DNA of 64,000 nucleotides from Thiodiazotropha sp040793985 (lineage in GTDB: Bacteria > Pseudomonadota > Gammaproteobacteria > Chromatiales > Chromatiaceae). A model generated the notes under the pieces. The model saw only the letters and a program-made list of their open reading frames with translations. It searched no databases and had not been told where the DNA came from. The stretch covers positions 62,001 through 126,000 of the forward strand of contig JBFNJI010000009.1 of assembly GCA_040793985.1 (NCBI GenBank), given 5' to 3'. A program made the translations under genes and the position numbers. This document shows, piece by piece, positions 1 through 8,851 of the stretch (positions are counted from its first letter, which is position 1; each line of letters opens with the position of its first letter).

Positions 1-738
1 TTCCAGTTCTTCCGCGGCGATTACAACCCGATTGACCAGTTCCGCCGCCGCCTCCTTGTTACCGATCTGGATGCCGCTGTTGGTGGCCTCGAAGGCCTTG
101 CTGCTGATTGTCCATGAGACCCCCGCAGCTTCGAAGATGCGTGCGATACTCTCGATATATTCAGGAAAGTTGACTATTTCCATCGAGGAGAAGAGGGTCA
201 GGTAATCAGCGCCCTTTTCGTCGATCGGAATCTCCAACCCGATAGCCTTCTCCACATGGGCGAGGGCGGCCTTGAGGGTCTTGAAGGTAACCCCCATGGG
301 ACTGCCGATCTTCAATGCCCGGATTGTCGCCTCCTTCATACCGTCCGGCGCATAACCGGCTACGGAGAAACCCTCGCGCTGTTTGCGAATCATATAGGTG
401 ATGTCGTTACCCACCGGGCAGATCATGGAACAGCGTCCGCAGAGGGTGCAGCTGTCGTAGACCAGGGTCTCCCAATCGGCGAAGTCCTGTTCAGTCAATG
501 CTTCGTTGAGACCGAAGATCGCCCCCAGCTTGCCCCAGAAGGTATGCTCGCGACGCCATAGCTTCTTCATGGGTTCCAGTTTGTAGATCGGCGTGTAGCG
601 CGGATCCTGGGTCTCGGTATAGAAGAGACAGGCCTCCGCACAGAGCCCGCAATGCACGCAACTGGAAAAGTAGGATGAGATCCGGGAATCGATCTGCTGG
701 CGCAACACCTCTACACCCTGTTCGAACTGTACACTCAT
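1..738 (-). CDS. HdrD/DsrK-like iron-sulfur protein (3' part outside window)
   Basis: This gene reads without a stop from an ATG at 738 to the window edge, giving the first 246 residues. Two ferredoxin-like four-cysteine motifs are visible, CVHCGLCAEAC near residue 27 and CTLCGRCSMIC near residue 97. That is the arrangement of the N-terminal domain of heterodisulfide-reductase-D-like and GlpC-like proteins. The CCG domains expected further on would lie outside the window. It follows the NarI-like cytochrome b gene by 18 bases, so the two probably form a membrane quinone/thiol or electron-transfer module tied to formate dehydrogenase. The family assignment is fairly sure. The partner and substrate are inferred. 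Confidence 0.8.
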   Translation of the reverse strand, partial: MSVQFEQGVEVLRQQIDSRISSYFSSCVHCGLCAEACLFYTETQDPRYTPIYKLEPMKKLWRREHTFWGKLGAIFGLNEALTEQDFADWETLVYDSCTLCGRCSMICPVGNDITYMIRKQREGFSVAGYAPDGMKEATIRALKIGSPMGVTFKTLKAALAHVEKAIGLEIPIDEKGADYLTLFSSMEIVNFPEYIESIARIFEAAGVSWTISSKAFEATNSGIQIGNKEAAAELVNRVVIAAEELE

Positions 739-756
739 GGAACCCCCCTATCTCCC

Positions 757-1398
757 CTATGCGTTCACACCCTTGCGTCCCATGGTTGCACCGGTATAGC
801 CGCGACTCATGATGAAGGTGAAGGTATGCATCAGCTTGCTGAAGGGAAAGTAGATCAGCAGCAACTCGGCCAGCAGCAGATGGATCAGGCGCAAGGCCTC
901 GAAGGATTGCGCCAATGCCAGACAGCCGGTCAACATGACTAAAAACACCAGGACAGTACCCAGATGGTCGTCCAGATCAGAGAGCAGGCGGGTGACCGGA
1001 CTGAGCAGACGATGTATCCACAGCAGCAGCAGGCCCAGAAATGCCAGCTCGGCTGAAAGAATGAAGGCCCAATGGGGCATTGCCGCCCAGCCGAATCCGG
1101 TGATTCGCTCGGCATAGAAATCGATGTGGGGTTGGGCGAAGAAGAGCAGTGCAAAAAGACCGATGTGGAACAGATAGCCTGCGATCTGCAACAGCCGCCC
1201 GCGGGTGGCGGCAGTGCGCTCATAAACCGAGCGGGTGATTATGGTGCGAATGGCACCGCTGGAAGCGCTCCCCCTGGGTGTCGAGAGATCGGGTCTGTTA
1301 CCCGCCATGAGGATGGTGACGATACGCCAGGCGACACCGATCACGAAAACCGCCAGGGAAAAGGTCCATAAGGGCCCGTCGATGAACTGTCCAATCAC
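757..1398 (-). CDS. NarI/HdrE-like membrane cytochrome b subunit
   Basis: Integral membrane protein of 213 residues with about five hydrophobic segments and several histidines within or next to them, as in the gamma subunit of nitrate reductase and HdrE/DsrM-like cytochromes b. I place the start at the GTG at 1398. It overlaps the TGA of the upstream FDH gamma gene by four bases and follows a purine-rich stretch. A longer reading from 1512 would only translate the FDH gamma gene in the wrong frame. It probably passes electrons between quinone and the iron-sulfur protein encoded next. A second cytochrome b beside a complete FDH alpha-beta-gamma set is unusual. Confidence 0.8.
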   Translation of the reverse strand: MIGQFIDGPLWTFSLAVFVIGVAWRIVTILMAGNRPDLSTPRGSASSGAIRTIITRSVYERTAATRGRLLQIAGYLFHIGLFALLFFAQPHIDFYAERITGFGWAAMPHWAFILSAELAFLGLLLLWIHRLLSPVTRLLSDLDDHLGTVLVFLVMLTGCLALAQSFEALRLIHLLLAELLLIYFPFSKLMHTFTFIMSRGYTGATMGRKGVNA

Positions 1399-2492
1399 TC
1401 CTCTGCCTCCCGCAGTTCTCTGCCCAAGGATCGATTGGCATCGGGATCGCTGAATCGATTCACCGCCTCGTTGGGCACCGCTTCTCCCCGCCTCTCCATC
1501 TGCGAGGCCCAATAGTCGTGATGCTCCTTGGCCCAGTTGAGGTCACAGTATCCTGTCGTCATGCCCTCGATGGCGCCCTGCATGCCGATGCTGCCGATAT
1601 AGATGTGACCCATGATCACGGCGATCATGAGGATCGCACCGATGGCATGACCCACATGCGCCAGCTCCATCCACTCCCTGCTCTGGCCGAATATGGGAAA
1701 GATCAGAACCAGGCCCGAGGCGACGATAACCGAGCCCACGATGACCAACATCCAGAACATGCTCTTCTCGCCCATGTTGAAGAAGTTGGAGGGGACGTGT
1801 TTTTTGCCGATGATACCGCCACCCCGCAACAGCCAACTCATATCACCCTTCTGGTAGATGTTGCGGCGGACAAACTTCACAAAGACCAGTATCAACGCCA
1901 CCAGGAACAGCGGCCCCATCAGGTTGTGGCCCTCCTTAGAGGCCGAGGCGATAACCGAGAAGAGTTCCTTGCCGAAAACGGGTATCAGCAGCGGCCGGCC
2001 GAAGAGAATGATCAGCCCCGTTATGGCGAGAAAGATGAAGATCGAAGCGATAAACCAGTGGATCAGCCGCTCATAGCTCGTATACCTGGGCAGCTTGCTG
2101 TCAGCTGTTCCCCCCTCTATCTTCACTTTGCCGCGTATCACATAGAACAGGATCAGGGCGACGATCATGCCCAGCAGCAGGTAGCCGGCGGCGGGAATCA
2201 ACAGCTCCATGCGGAATTTACGCCATCTGTCGCCGTTGGCGTTGATCAGGACAGCCGAGTCGACGCCCCTTACCTGGGTGGTACCCCTGGCCGGCATGTC
2301 CCGCTGCCTGATATCCCGCCACAGATCCGCGGCGGGATTGAGTACCGCCGGCGGCGGCAATCCCCGCGTCTGTTTCGACTCGGCGAGGCCCTGCGACGGC
2401 AGCATCAACAACCAGATCAAAAGCAACGACCAGGCTGTGGTGTAACCACCAACGCCCGTGGGAGTTAAAGATAGCCTTGGCATCAATCCCAT
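1395..2492 (-). CDS. fdhC: Formate dehydrogenase gamma subunit, cytochrome b556
   Basis: A protein of 365 residues that should anchor formate dehydrogenase in the membrane and pass electrons to quinone. It has an N-terminal signal-like segment (residues 18-38), a soluble stretch, a transmembrane helix near 98-118, then a four-helix cytochrome b domain (about 145-320) with histidines in YERLIHWF, KEGHNLMG and ELAHVGHAIGA. The N-terminal extension before the cytochrome domain is common in proteobacterial versions longer than FdnI. The gene lies 19 bases after the beta gene and overlaps the next one. The start could also be the ATG at 2483. Confidence 0.92.
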   Translation of the reverse strand: MGLMPRLSLTPTGVGGYTTAWSLLLIWLLMLPSQGLAESKQTRGLPPPAVLNPAADLWRDIRQRDMPARGTTQVRGVDSAVLINANGDRWRKFRMELLIPAAGYLLLGMIVALILFYVIRGKVKIEGGTADSKLPRYTSYERLIHWFIASIFIFLAITGLIILFGRPLLIPVFGKELFSVIASASKEGHNLMGPLFLVALILVFVKFVRRNIYQKGDMSWLLRGGGIIGKKHVPSNFFNMGEKSMFWMLVIVGSVIVASGLVLIFPIFGQSREWMELAHVGHAIGAILMIAVIMGHIYIGSIGMQGAIEGMTTGYCDLNWAKEHHDYWASQMERRGEAVPNEAVNRFSDPDANRSLGRELREAEE

Positions 2493-2511
2493 CTCTCGCT
2501 ATTGCCGTTTA

Positions 2512-3141
2512 TCACTCTTTGGCGCTGCTCTTGCCGGCGGCGTTGTAGGGCGCGCGGAAAGTGGCATCGCGATAGGAGACACCGCGGGCCATCACGCTCG
2601 CACTGCGGTTGATGATACGTTTGCGATAGATCTCGGAGATGGTATCCGCATCACCGGCCAACAGCGCCTTGGTGGAGCACATCTCCGCACACAGCGGCAG
2701 CTTGCCTTCGGCGAGTCTGTTGGAGCCATATTTCCTGTGCTCGTCGGAGCTGTTGTCGGCCTCCGGTCCGCCTGCACAAAAGGTGCACTTGTCCATCTTG
2801 CCACGGGTGGCAAAGGCGCCGTCCTCGGGAAACTGCGGCGCACCGAAGGGACAGGCGTAGAAACAGTAACCGCAACCGATACAGATATCCTTGTCATGCA
2901 GCACGACACCGTCCTGGGTGGTATAGAAGCAGTCCACCGGACAGACCGTGGCGCAGGGCGCATCAGAGCAGTGCATGCAGGCCACCGACAAGGAGCGCTC
3001 GCCCTCGTCGCCATCATTGATGGTCACCACGCGGCGGCGGTTGACGCCCCAGGGCACCTCGTTCTCGTTCTTACAGGCGGTGACGCATGCATTGCACTCG
3101 ATACAACGTTCCGGATCGCAGTAAAATTTCATTCGTGCCAT
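2512..3141 (-). CDS. fdhB: Formate dehydrogenase beta subunit (four 4Fe-4S clusters)
   Basis: A protein of 209 residues that wires the catalytic subunit to the cytochrome b. Four cysteine groups are visible: CIECNACVTAC near residue 13, CMHCSDAPCATVC near 55, CIGCGYCFYAC near 87, and the dispersed set CTFC...CAEMC near 118-155. This is the pattern of HybA/FdnH-type ferredoxin subunits. It lacks the C-terminal transmembrane helix that FdnH has, so the anchor must come from the gamma subunit. It is 20 bases from the alpha gene and in the same operon. Confidence 0.93.
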   Translation of the reverse strand: MARMKFYCDPERCIECNACVTACKNENEVPWGVNRRRVVTINDGDEGERSLSVACMHCSDAPCATVCPVDCFYTTQDGVVLHDKDICIGCGYCFYACPFGAPQFPEDGAFATRGKMDKCTFCAGGPEADNSSDEHRKYGSNRLAEGKLPLCAEMCSTKALLAGDADTISEIYRKRIINRSASVMARGVSYRDATFRAPYNAAGKSSAKE

Positions 3142-3161
3142 GAGTATGCTCCTCTATCCGG

Positions 3162-6056
3162 TTACGCTTTGCTGATGCGACAGAGACTGCATTTGGTCTC
3201 CTGCATCTGCGTCACTGAGTCATAGCCATAGGTCATGGCCGTGTTACAGGCTTCGCCGAGAACGAAGGGATCGGCCCCTTCCGGGTATTTACTGCGCAGG
3301 TCCTTTCCGAGGAAATGACCACCGAAGTGAAACGGCATGAAAGCGACTCCGGCGGCGACCCGTCGGGTCACCATTGCCTTGACCTTGATACGGGCGCCTT
3401 CGGCGCCTTCCACCCATACATCCTCGCCATCCCTGACACCGGCATCGTTGGCATCACGCGGATGCAGCTCGATGAACATATCCTGCTGCAGCTCAGCCAG
3501 CCAGGGATTGGAGCGGCTCTCGTCGCCGCCGCCCTCGTACTCCACCAGACGCCCCGAGGTGAGGATTATCGGGTAATCCTTGGAGTAATCCTTGGCCTGG
3601 ATCGAACCGTATCGGGTCGGCAGGCGGTAGAAGGATTTGCGATCTTCATAGGTGGGATACTTCTCCACCAGGTCGCGCCGGCTGGTATAGAGGGGCTCGC
3701 GATGGATCGGCACCGGATCGGGGAAGGTCCAGACCATGGCCCTCGCCTTGGCGTTACCGAAGGGGGCGCAGCCATGCTTGATGGCAACCCGCTGGATACC
3801 GCCGGAGCGGTCGGTCTTCCAGTTCTTACCCTCCGCCAGTGCCTTCTCTTCAGGGGTCAGGTCATCCCACCAACCCAGCTTTTTCAACAGGTCGGCGGTG
3901 AACTCCGGATGGCCGTTCTTGAGCTCGTTGCCTACCGGGTAGGACCCCTCCGCCAGCAGGTTCTCACCGTTGCGTTCCACACCGAACCGGGCGCGGAAGT
4001 TGAGACCGCCCCTGGCCACCGGCTTGCTGGTGTCGTAGAGATTGGGCGTGCCCGGGTGGCCCATATCCGCCGTGCCCCAGCAGGGCCAGGGCAGACCGTA
4101 GTACTCACCGTCGCAGGGTCCCCCCTCCGCCAACAGGCTGGTGTAGTTGAAGGTGCCCCAGTTCTGCTGCTGCTTCTTCATCCGCTCGGGGCTCTGGCCG
4201 GTATAGCCGATGGTCCACATCCCCTTGTTGAACTCACGGGTGATATCCTCGATCAAGGGCTCGTCGTTCTCCACCTTGATGTGCTTGAACAGTTCGTTGG
4301 CGAAACCTAACTTGTTCGCCAGGCGATACATGATGGTATGGTCGGGCATGGACTCGAACACCGGCTCGATGACCTTGTCCCGCCACTGCAACGAGCGGTT
4401 GGAGGCGGTGACCGAGCCGTAGGTCTCGAACTGGGTGGCGGCGGGGAGCAGGTAGACACCGTCACGCCTGTCGTGCATCACCGCGGAGACGGTGGGATAG
4501 GGATCGATGATCACCATCATGTCCAGCTTTTCCATCGCCTTCTTCATCTCCTGGCCACGGGTCTGGCTATTGGGTGCATGGCCCCATAGGACCATTACCC
4601 GCAGATTGTCCTTCTGCGCAATATTGCCCTTCTCCTCGAGGACGCCGTCGATCCAGCGGGAGACCGGTATGCCCTTGGTATGCATCGGCGACACGTCCTT
4701 GCCCTTGGACTGCTCGTAGCTGCCCGTGTCGAAACGGCCGGTAAGCCAGTCGATATCCACATCCCAGACCTTGGACCAATGCCCCCAGGCCCCCTTCGAC
4801 AGGCCGTAGTACCCCGGCAGGGTATGGGAGAGAACACCGAAGTCCGTGGCCCCCTGCACATTGTCATGACCGCGGAAGATATTGGTGCCGCCACCGGAAG
4901 TGCCCATGTTGCCGAGGGCCAGCTGAAAGACACAGTAGGCGCGGGTGTTATTGTTGCCGATGGTGTGCTGGGTACCCCCCATGCACCAGATGAAGGTGCC
5001 GGGACGGTTGTCCGCCATGGTCTTGGCGGCGGCATAGATCTGATTTTCCGGTATGCCGCTTACCCGCTCGACCTCGTCGGGGGTCCACTTGGCGATCTCC
5101 TTCTTCACCTCATCCAGACCGTAGACCCGTTGACGGATGAACTCCTTATCCTCCCAGCCGTTCTTGAAGATATGCCAGAGCATGCCCCAGATGACCGGCA
5201 CATCGGTACCGGGACGCAGCCGCAGGAAGAGATTGGAATGGGCTGCGGTGCGGGTGAAGCGGGGATCGATGACGATAAGCTGGGCATTGTTCTGCTCCTT
5301 GGCCTTGAACACATGCTGCAACGAAACCGGGTGGGCCTCCGCCGGGTTGCCGCCGATGATCAATATCGACTTGGAGTTGTGGATATCGTTATAGGAATTG
5401 GTCATGGCGCCGTAGCCCCAGGTGTTGGCAACGCCAGCCACCGTGGTGGAGTGACAGATGCGGGCCTGGTGGTCCACATTGTTGGTGCCCCAGAATGCGG
5501 CGAACTTGCGGAACAGATAGGCCTGCTCGTTGTTGTGTTTCGCCGATCCCAGCCAATAGACCGAATCGGGACCCGACTGCTCGCGAACCTCTAGCATCTT
5601 GTCGCCGACCTCGTTGATCGCCTGTTCCCAGGAGATCCGCTGCCACTTGCCGTCCACCAGCTTGGTGGGATATTTCAGCCGCCGTTCACCATGCCCGTGT
5701 TCACGTACGGATGCACCCTTGGCGCAGTGGGCACCCAGGTTGAACGGGTGATCGAAGGCAGGCTCCTGCCCTGTCCAGACACCGTTCTCGACCTCGGCGA
5801 TGATGCCGCAGCCCACCGAGCAGTGGGTACAGATGGTCTTTATCTGTTCCACCCGGCCGGTTTCGGCAGTCGCCGCAGTGGCCTTCTTCATCATGCCCGG
5901 GGCGAATCCGCCGGCCAGGGCGGCACCGCCCGCAACCAGGCTGGAGTTGCGCAGAAAGTCACGGCGGCTCATGCCCATGCCGCTGGAGGATCTCTCGGGG
6001 GAGTTCGATTCACGCCTGTTACCACTTGCCAGGTCGGAGGTTTTGTGCAGTTTCAT
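3162..6056 (-). CDS. fdhA: Formate dehydrogenase alpha subunit, Tat-exported Mo/W-bis-MGD enzyme
   Basis: Catalytic subunit of 964 residues that oxidises formate to CO2. A twin-arginine signal (MSRRDFLRN near residue 29) precedes a 4Fe-4S site with C76, C79, C83 and C111. The metal ligand is Cys201 in the motif QARICHST, encoded by TGT, so this is the cysteine form and not a selenoprotein. The rest follows the molybdopterin oxidoreductase fold with a C-terminal dinucleotide-binding domain (about 840-960). A GAGGA sequence precedes the ATG at 6056. The nearby tungstate transporter suggests tungsten as the metal; that is an inference. Confidence 0.95.
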   Translation of the reverse strand: MKLHKTSDLASGNRRESNSPERSSSGMGMSRRDFLRNSSLVAGGAALAGGFAPGMMKKATAATAETGRVEQIKTICTHCSVGCGIIAEVENGVWTGQEPAFDHPFNLGAHCAKGASVREHGHGERRLKYPTKLVDGKWQRISWEQAINEVGDKMLEVREQSGPDSVYWLGSAKHNNEQAYLFRKFAAFWGTNNVDHQARICHSTTVAGVANTWGYGAMTNSYNDIHNSKSILIIGGNPAEAHPVSLQHVFKAKEQNNAQLIVIDPRFTRTAAHSNLFLRLRPGTDVPVIWGMLWHIFKNGWEDKEFIRQRVYGLDEVKKEIAKWTPDEVERVSGIPENQIYAAAKTMADNRPGTFIWCMGGTQHTIGNNNTRAYCVFQLALGNMGTSGGGTNIFRGHDNVQGATDFGVLSHTLPGYYGLSKGAWGHWSKVWDVDIDWLTGRFDTGSYEQSKGKDVSPMHTKGIPVSRWIDGVLEEKGNIAQKDNLRVMVLWGHAPNSQTRGQEMKKAMEKLDMMVIIDPYPTVSAVMHDRRDGVYLLPAATQFETYGSVTASNRSLQWRDKVIEPVFESMPDHTIMYRLANKLGFANELFKHIKVENDEPLIEDITREFNKGMWTIGYTGQSPERMKKQQQNWGTFNYTSLLAEGGPCDGEYYGLPWPCWGTADMGHPGTPNLYDTSKPVARGGLNFRARFGVERNGENLLAEGSYPVGNELKNGHPEFTADLLKKLGWWDDLTPEEKALAEGKNWKTDRSGGIQRVAIKHGCAPFGNAKARAMVWTFPDPVPIHREPLYTSRRDLVEKYPTYEDRKSFYRLPTRYGSIQAKDYSKDYPIILTSGRLVEYEGGGDESRSNPWLAELQQDMFIELHPRDANDAGVRDGEDVWVEGAEGARIKVKAMVTRRVAAGVAFMPFHFGGHFLGKDLRSKYPEGADPFVLGEACNTAMTYGYDSVTQMQETKCSLCRISKA

Positions 6057-6076
6057 TCAGGTATCCTCGAAAAAAC

Positions 6077-6280
6077 TCAACTCACGGTGGACTTGTAATA
6101 GGCCGCAATGTGGGGGGTCAGACGGTAGCCCTTCTTGGTCTTGGGCGCTTCCTCATCCATCGATGCCGTGGTCAGGCCGGGGAGGCTGACTGCAACGGCC
6201 GTACCAACACCGGCGGTAGCCGTGCCACGCAGAAACGCCCTGCGTTTCTGATCTGGAGTCTGCTTTAGCTCTTTTTTCAT
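6077..6280 (-). CDS. Small Tat-signal protein of formate dehydrogenase loci
   Basis: A protein of 67 residues with a twin-arginine-like motif (QKRRAFLRG, about residues 11-19), then a hydrophobic alanine/glycine/valine stretch and a short lysine-rich tail ending in IAAYYKSTVS. It matches the small 'formate dehydrogenase region TAT target' family always found just ahead of fdhA, as here (20 bases). Its function is not known; a role in assembly or export of the alpha subunit is the usual guess. The start has an AGGAGA sequence just upstream. Confidence 0.82.
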   Translation of the reverse strand: MKKELKQTPDQKRRAFLRGTATAGVGTAVAVSLPGLTTASMDEEAPKTKKGYRLTPHIAAYYKSTVS

Positions 6281-6396
6281 GAAATTCTCCTGCGCTCGAT
6301 TCTCGGTTCGGTACCAGCTGACCCATACGATCCCTAATGGGTGTGTAGTAAGCGTTCGTCCTAACCCGCCTTGGGATTTGCAATGACCGGTGAGCG
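6281..6396. other. Gap between torD-like gene and Tat peptide gene
   Basis: These 116 bases between two co-directional genes hold no open frame of note and no sigma-54-like element that I can find. Transcription from the upstream torD promoter probably reads through. Confidence 0.4.
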
Positions 6397-7065
6397 CTAC
6401 ACAGACATGCTCAAATAGCGTTTCTCCATCGCGGCGAGGGCGGCGCCGAAGCGCCCCACCGCGCGATAGAAGACCGCGGTTTTCGCCTCACTCAGATCGG
6501 CGAAAAAGCGTTCCAGCCAACCAGCCATGTGTGATTCGAAGAAGTGAGACTGGCGTTCGAAACCGGCCTTCTCATCAATCAACATCGCCATCACCTCGCA
6601 CAGCGCAGCGACGTGATCCTCCGGTTCCGTGACCCCCTCCCGGCGCTGGAAACCCAGTATGCTCAGATCGTCACGCAGTCGTCCCAGAGGCTTCTCCATC
6701 AGAAAACCTGTGAGATACCATGAGCCATAGGGCACCAACTCGCCGCGCCCCATTCCGATAAAAAGATCGTGGAACTCGGTCTCAACTGCTTCCGGCCGCG
6801 AGTCGCCGGCGGATAGTCCCAGCATCGACATCGCCAAGGCCATCTCGTCCCTGTTCGGCTCGACAGCCGCGAAACCCGCCACCCGATCGAGCATCACCTG
6901 GTCAGGCGGCTGCCTCAACAGATGAGCCAGCATGCCGTAGGCACCCTTCCGATATTGCTGCTCCTCGTCGAGTCCACCGGCCGCAAACGCAGGGTTCGCC
7001 GCTTCGGTCAGCTTGCTGTCCGCGCAGTCATCGTCAGTGTGGACAGCTTGGCTCAAATCGCTCAT
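6397..7065 (-). CDS. TorD/DmsD-family chaperone for the formate dehydrogenase
   Basis: A mainly helical protein of 222 residues resembling TorD-type chaperones, which bind Tat signals and help insert the molybdopterin cofactor. Recognisable parts are YGMLAHLLRQPPD near residue 39, FHDLFIGMGRGELVPYGSWYL near 95-115 and the following HVAALCEVM segment, typical of the family. I start it at the ATG at 7065, which has GAGGAG eight bases upstream; the frame runs open to 7131 but without such a site. It lies between the ferredoxin and Tat-peptide genes and has its own sigma-54-like promoter. Confidence 0.87.
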   Translation of the reverse strand: MSDLSQAVHTDDDCADSKLTEAANPAFAAGGLDEEQQYRKGAYGMLAHLLRQPPDQVMLDRVAGFAAVEPNRDEMALAMSMLGLSAGDSRPEAVETEFHDLFIGMGRGELVPYGSWYLTGFLMEKPLGRLRDDLSILGFQRREGVTEPEDHVAALCEVMAMLIDEKAGFERQSHFFESHMAGWLERFFADLSEAKTAVFYRAVGRFGAALAAMEKRYLSMSV

Positions 7066-7091
7066 CACAACTCTCCTCAATCGTTTATATG

Positions 7092-7107
7092 TGCAAGCAC
7101 TGGACCA
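7092..7107 (-). promoter_or_regulatory. Sigma-54 type promoter before the TorD-like gene
   Basis: Read on the minus strand, this is TGGTCCAGTGCTTGCA. The -24 TGG and -12 TTGCA boxes have the exact sigma-54 spacing (eight bases between TGG and TTGC). The -12 box ends about 27 bases before the ATG at 7065. The three-gene cluster upstream ends at 7226, so this would start a second transcript covering torD and the fdh structural genes. Confidence 0.6.
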
Positions 7108-7225
7108 GCCATTAGGGAAAAGAAATGACAAATAGGGCTGAATTCGACCTATTCCCCCGTTTTCGCCACTGAGTCGCTCTGTCCGAATGGCCTTCGATCG
7201 CTAAACAGTCGAATCCAGCGCGGTG

Positions 7226-8851
7226 TTATTGTCGCAGGCGTCCATCCAAATCCCCCTCCAGGGCCTCCTGGTCCTGCACGATATCGACGACCCGGCAGGC
7301 ATCGCATAGGGTCAGGCGCCTCAGCGCCCGTTCACTCTGGAACATGTAGTGATCCTTGAGTTTGCTGTGCATCTTTTCGATCACCGAGCGGGTCGCGAAG
7401 GGTTTACCGCAGGCGGTACAGCGGAAGGGTTGCTCCTCGTGGAGCATACGCATCTGGTTACGCTTCTCAGCATCGAACAGCAGCCTCGGGCTACACTGGA
7501 TCGCATCCTCCGGACAGATGCGGCTGCAGAGTCCGCACTGCAGGCAGTTGGCCTCGATGAAACGCAGCTGGGGAAGCTCGCCGTCGCCACTCTGCAAGGC
7601 CTTGCCGGGGCACGCACCGACACAGGAGAGACAGAGGGTACAGGCCTTCTCCTCTACACAGACGGTGCCGAATGGTGCGCCGCTACTGAGACTTGCCATC
7701 GGCTTGGCGCGCCTTGCCTGGGCATGGAGATGATCGAGGGCGAGATAGATCGATTGCCGTTTGCCACCGATCCCGGAGTAGGCCGCCGTCTCGATCTGCG
7801 GCATATATTCGGTCTCCTCCGCTGACAGATCCTCATGGCTCGACAACCTGATCGCCGTGAGGGGATAGCCCATTGCACTGAGTATTTCGCCTGTGATGGA
7901 GAGCTGTTCCCGCATCGCGACGGCTACCTTTGCCGGCATCCCGCCGGCATCAACCATTACCACCTGCCGGGCACCGTAGGCAAGGGCGCCGAGCCAGCTG
8001 TCCATGCCGACACTGGCCAGCTCCTCCACCGCCAGCGGTAGATAGTGGTCGGGGACCTCATCCGGGAGTGCCTCCGATGCGGCATGAAACACCACAACCG
8101 GGGATTGCCCTCCCCGCTCCCGGTAGACCTGCAACAGCCTGCGCAGCTGCTGCAAAACATCCTTCAGCGATGGATAGACATAACGGATTGCGCCGCTGGG
8201 ACAGACGCTGGCGCACGCCCCCCCGCCCTGGCAGAGATAGCTGTTGACCTCTACGGATTCCCCCAGGCTGATGATCGCCTCGGCGGGGCAGGCATCGAGA
8301 CAACGGGTACAGGCGGTCTTGCCGGAGCGGCCATGGGCGCAGATCGACTCATCGTAGTCATAGTAACGCGGTTTCTCGAATGTGCCGGTCATCTGCACGA
8401 CCTCTTCGATCACGGCGGCGAGCTGATCCTCCTCGCCACTACTGTGGTAGTAACCGGGAGGGTTCATGCCCCGGCTTAACAAGGGCTGCGGGGAGAGATC
8501 GAGAATAAGATCCACGGCAAGGGTCTCCGCATTGGCACGCCCCGCCTCGCCGAGTGCAATCTTGAACTCGCCGAGATGGCCCGTGATGCCGATTTCCCTA
8601 CCCCCCACCGGCACGACCGGGACACCCGGTTCCTCCATCCCCCGGGTGAGGACGACGATGGGACTGAGCCGATCGTTGAGCCGAGGTGCGATCTCCTGGG
8701 CGAGCTGATCGCCGAATACCGCGATCCTGCCCCGGGACTGATAATTCACCAGGCTGGTCGCTTCCACAGTCAGCGCATGCATGGCCTGCAACGCCTGCTC
8801 TCTGGCCTTGCGGTTGGTCCCGGTTCCATATGGTTCGATCGAATCACTCAT
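7226..8851 (-). CDS. Multi-cluster 4Fe-4S ferredoxin-like protein of FDH loci
   Basis: A cytoplasmic protein of 541 residues with several ferredoxin motifs: CAHGRSGKTACTRCLDAC and CQGGGACASVC near residues 170-215, then CTLCLSCVGAC and CLQCGLCSRIC near 410-455. A zinc-finger-like CTAC...CDAC pair follows near 480-520. The N-terminal part resembles an NAD- or quinone-independent ferredoxin scaffold and has no known active site. Homologues occur beside DUF3305/DUF3306 genes in formate dehydrogenase clusters, where they are thought to help maturation or electron supply. It overlaps the DUF3306 gene by four bases. The exact role is unknown. Confidence 0.8.
   Translation of the reverse strand: MSDSIEPYGTGTNRKAREQALQAMHALTVEATSLVNYQSRGRIAVFGDQLAQEIAPRLNDRLSPIVVLTRGMEEPGVPVVPVGGREIGITGHLGEFKIALGEAGRANAETLAVDLILDLSPQPLLSRGMNPPGYYHSSGEEDQLAAVIEEVVQMTGTFEKPRYYDYDESICAHGRSGKTACTRCLDACPAEAIISLGESVEVNSYLCQGGGACASVCPSGAIRYVYPSLKDVLQQLRRLLQVYRERGGQSPVVVFHAASEALPDEVPDHYLPLAVEELASVGMDSWLGALAYGARQVVMVDAGGMPAKVAVAMREQLSITGEILSAMGYPLTAIRLSSHEDLSAEETEYMPQIETAAYSGIGGKRQSIYLALDHLHAQARRAKPMASLSSGAPFGTVCVEEKACTLCLSCVGACPGKALQSGDGELPQLRFIEANCLQCGLCSRICPEDAIQCSPRLLFDAEKRNQMRMLHEEQPFRCTACGKPFATRSVIEKMHSKLKDHYMFQSERALRRLTLCDACRVVDIVQDQEALEGDLDGRLRQ

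Noticed and set aside
3315..4310. Long open frame on the plus strand within fdhA
   Set aside because: It is antisense to a clear formate dehydrogenase gene and has no family resemblance; it reflects high GC in the third codon positions.
5454..5456. Selenocysteine at the metal ligand of formate dehydrogenase
   Set aside because: The codon is TGT (cysteine), and no in-frame TGA occurs.
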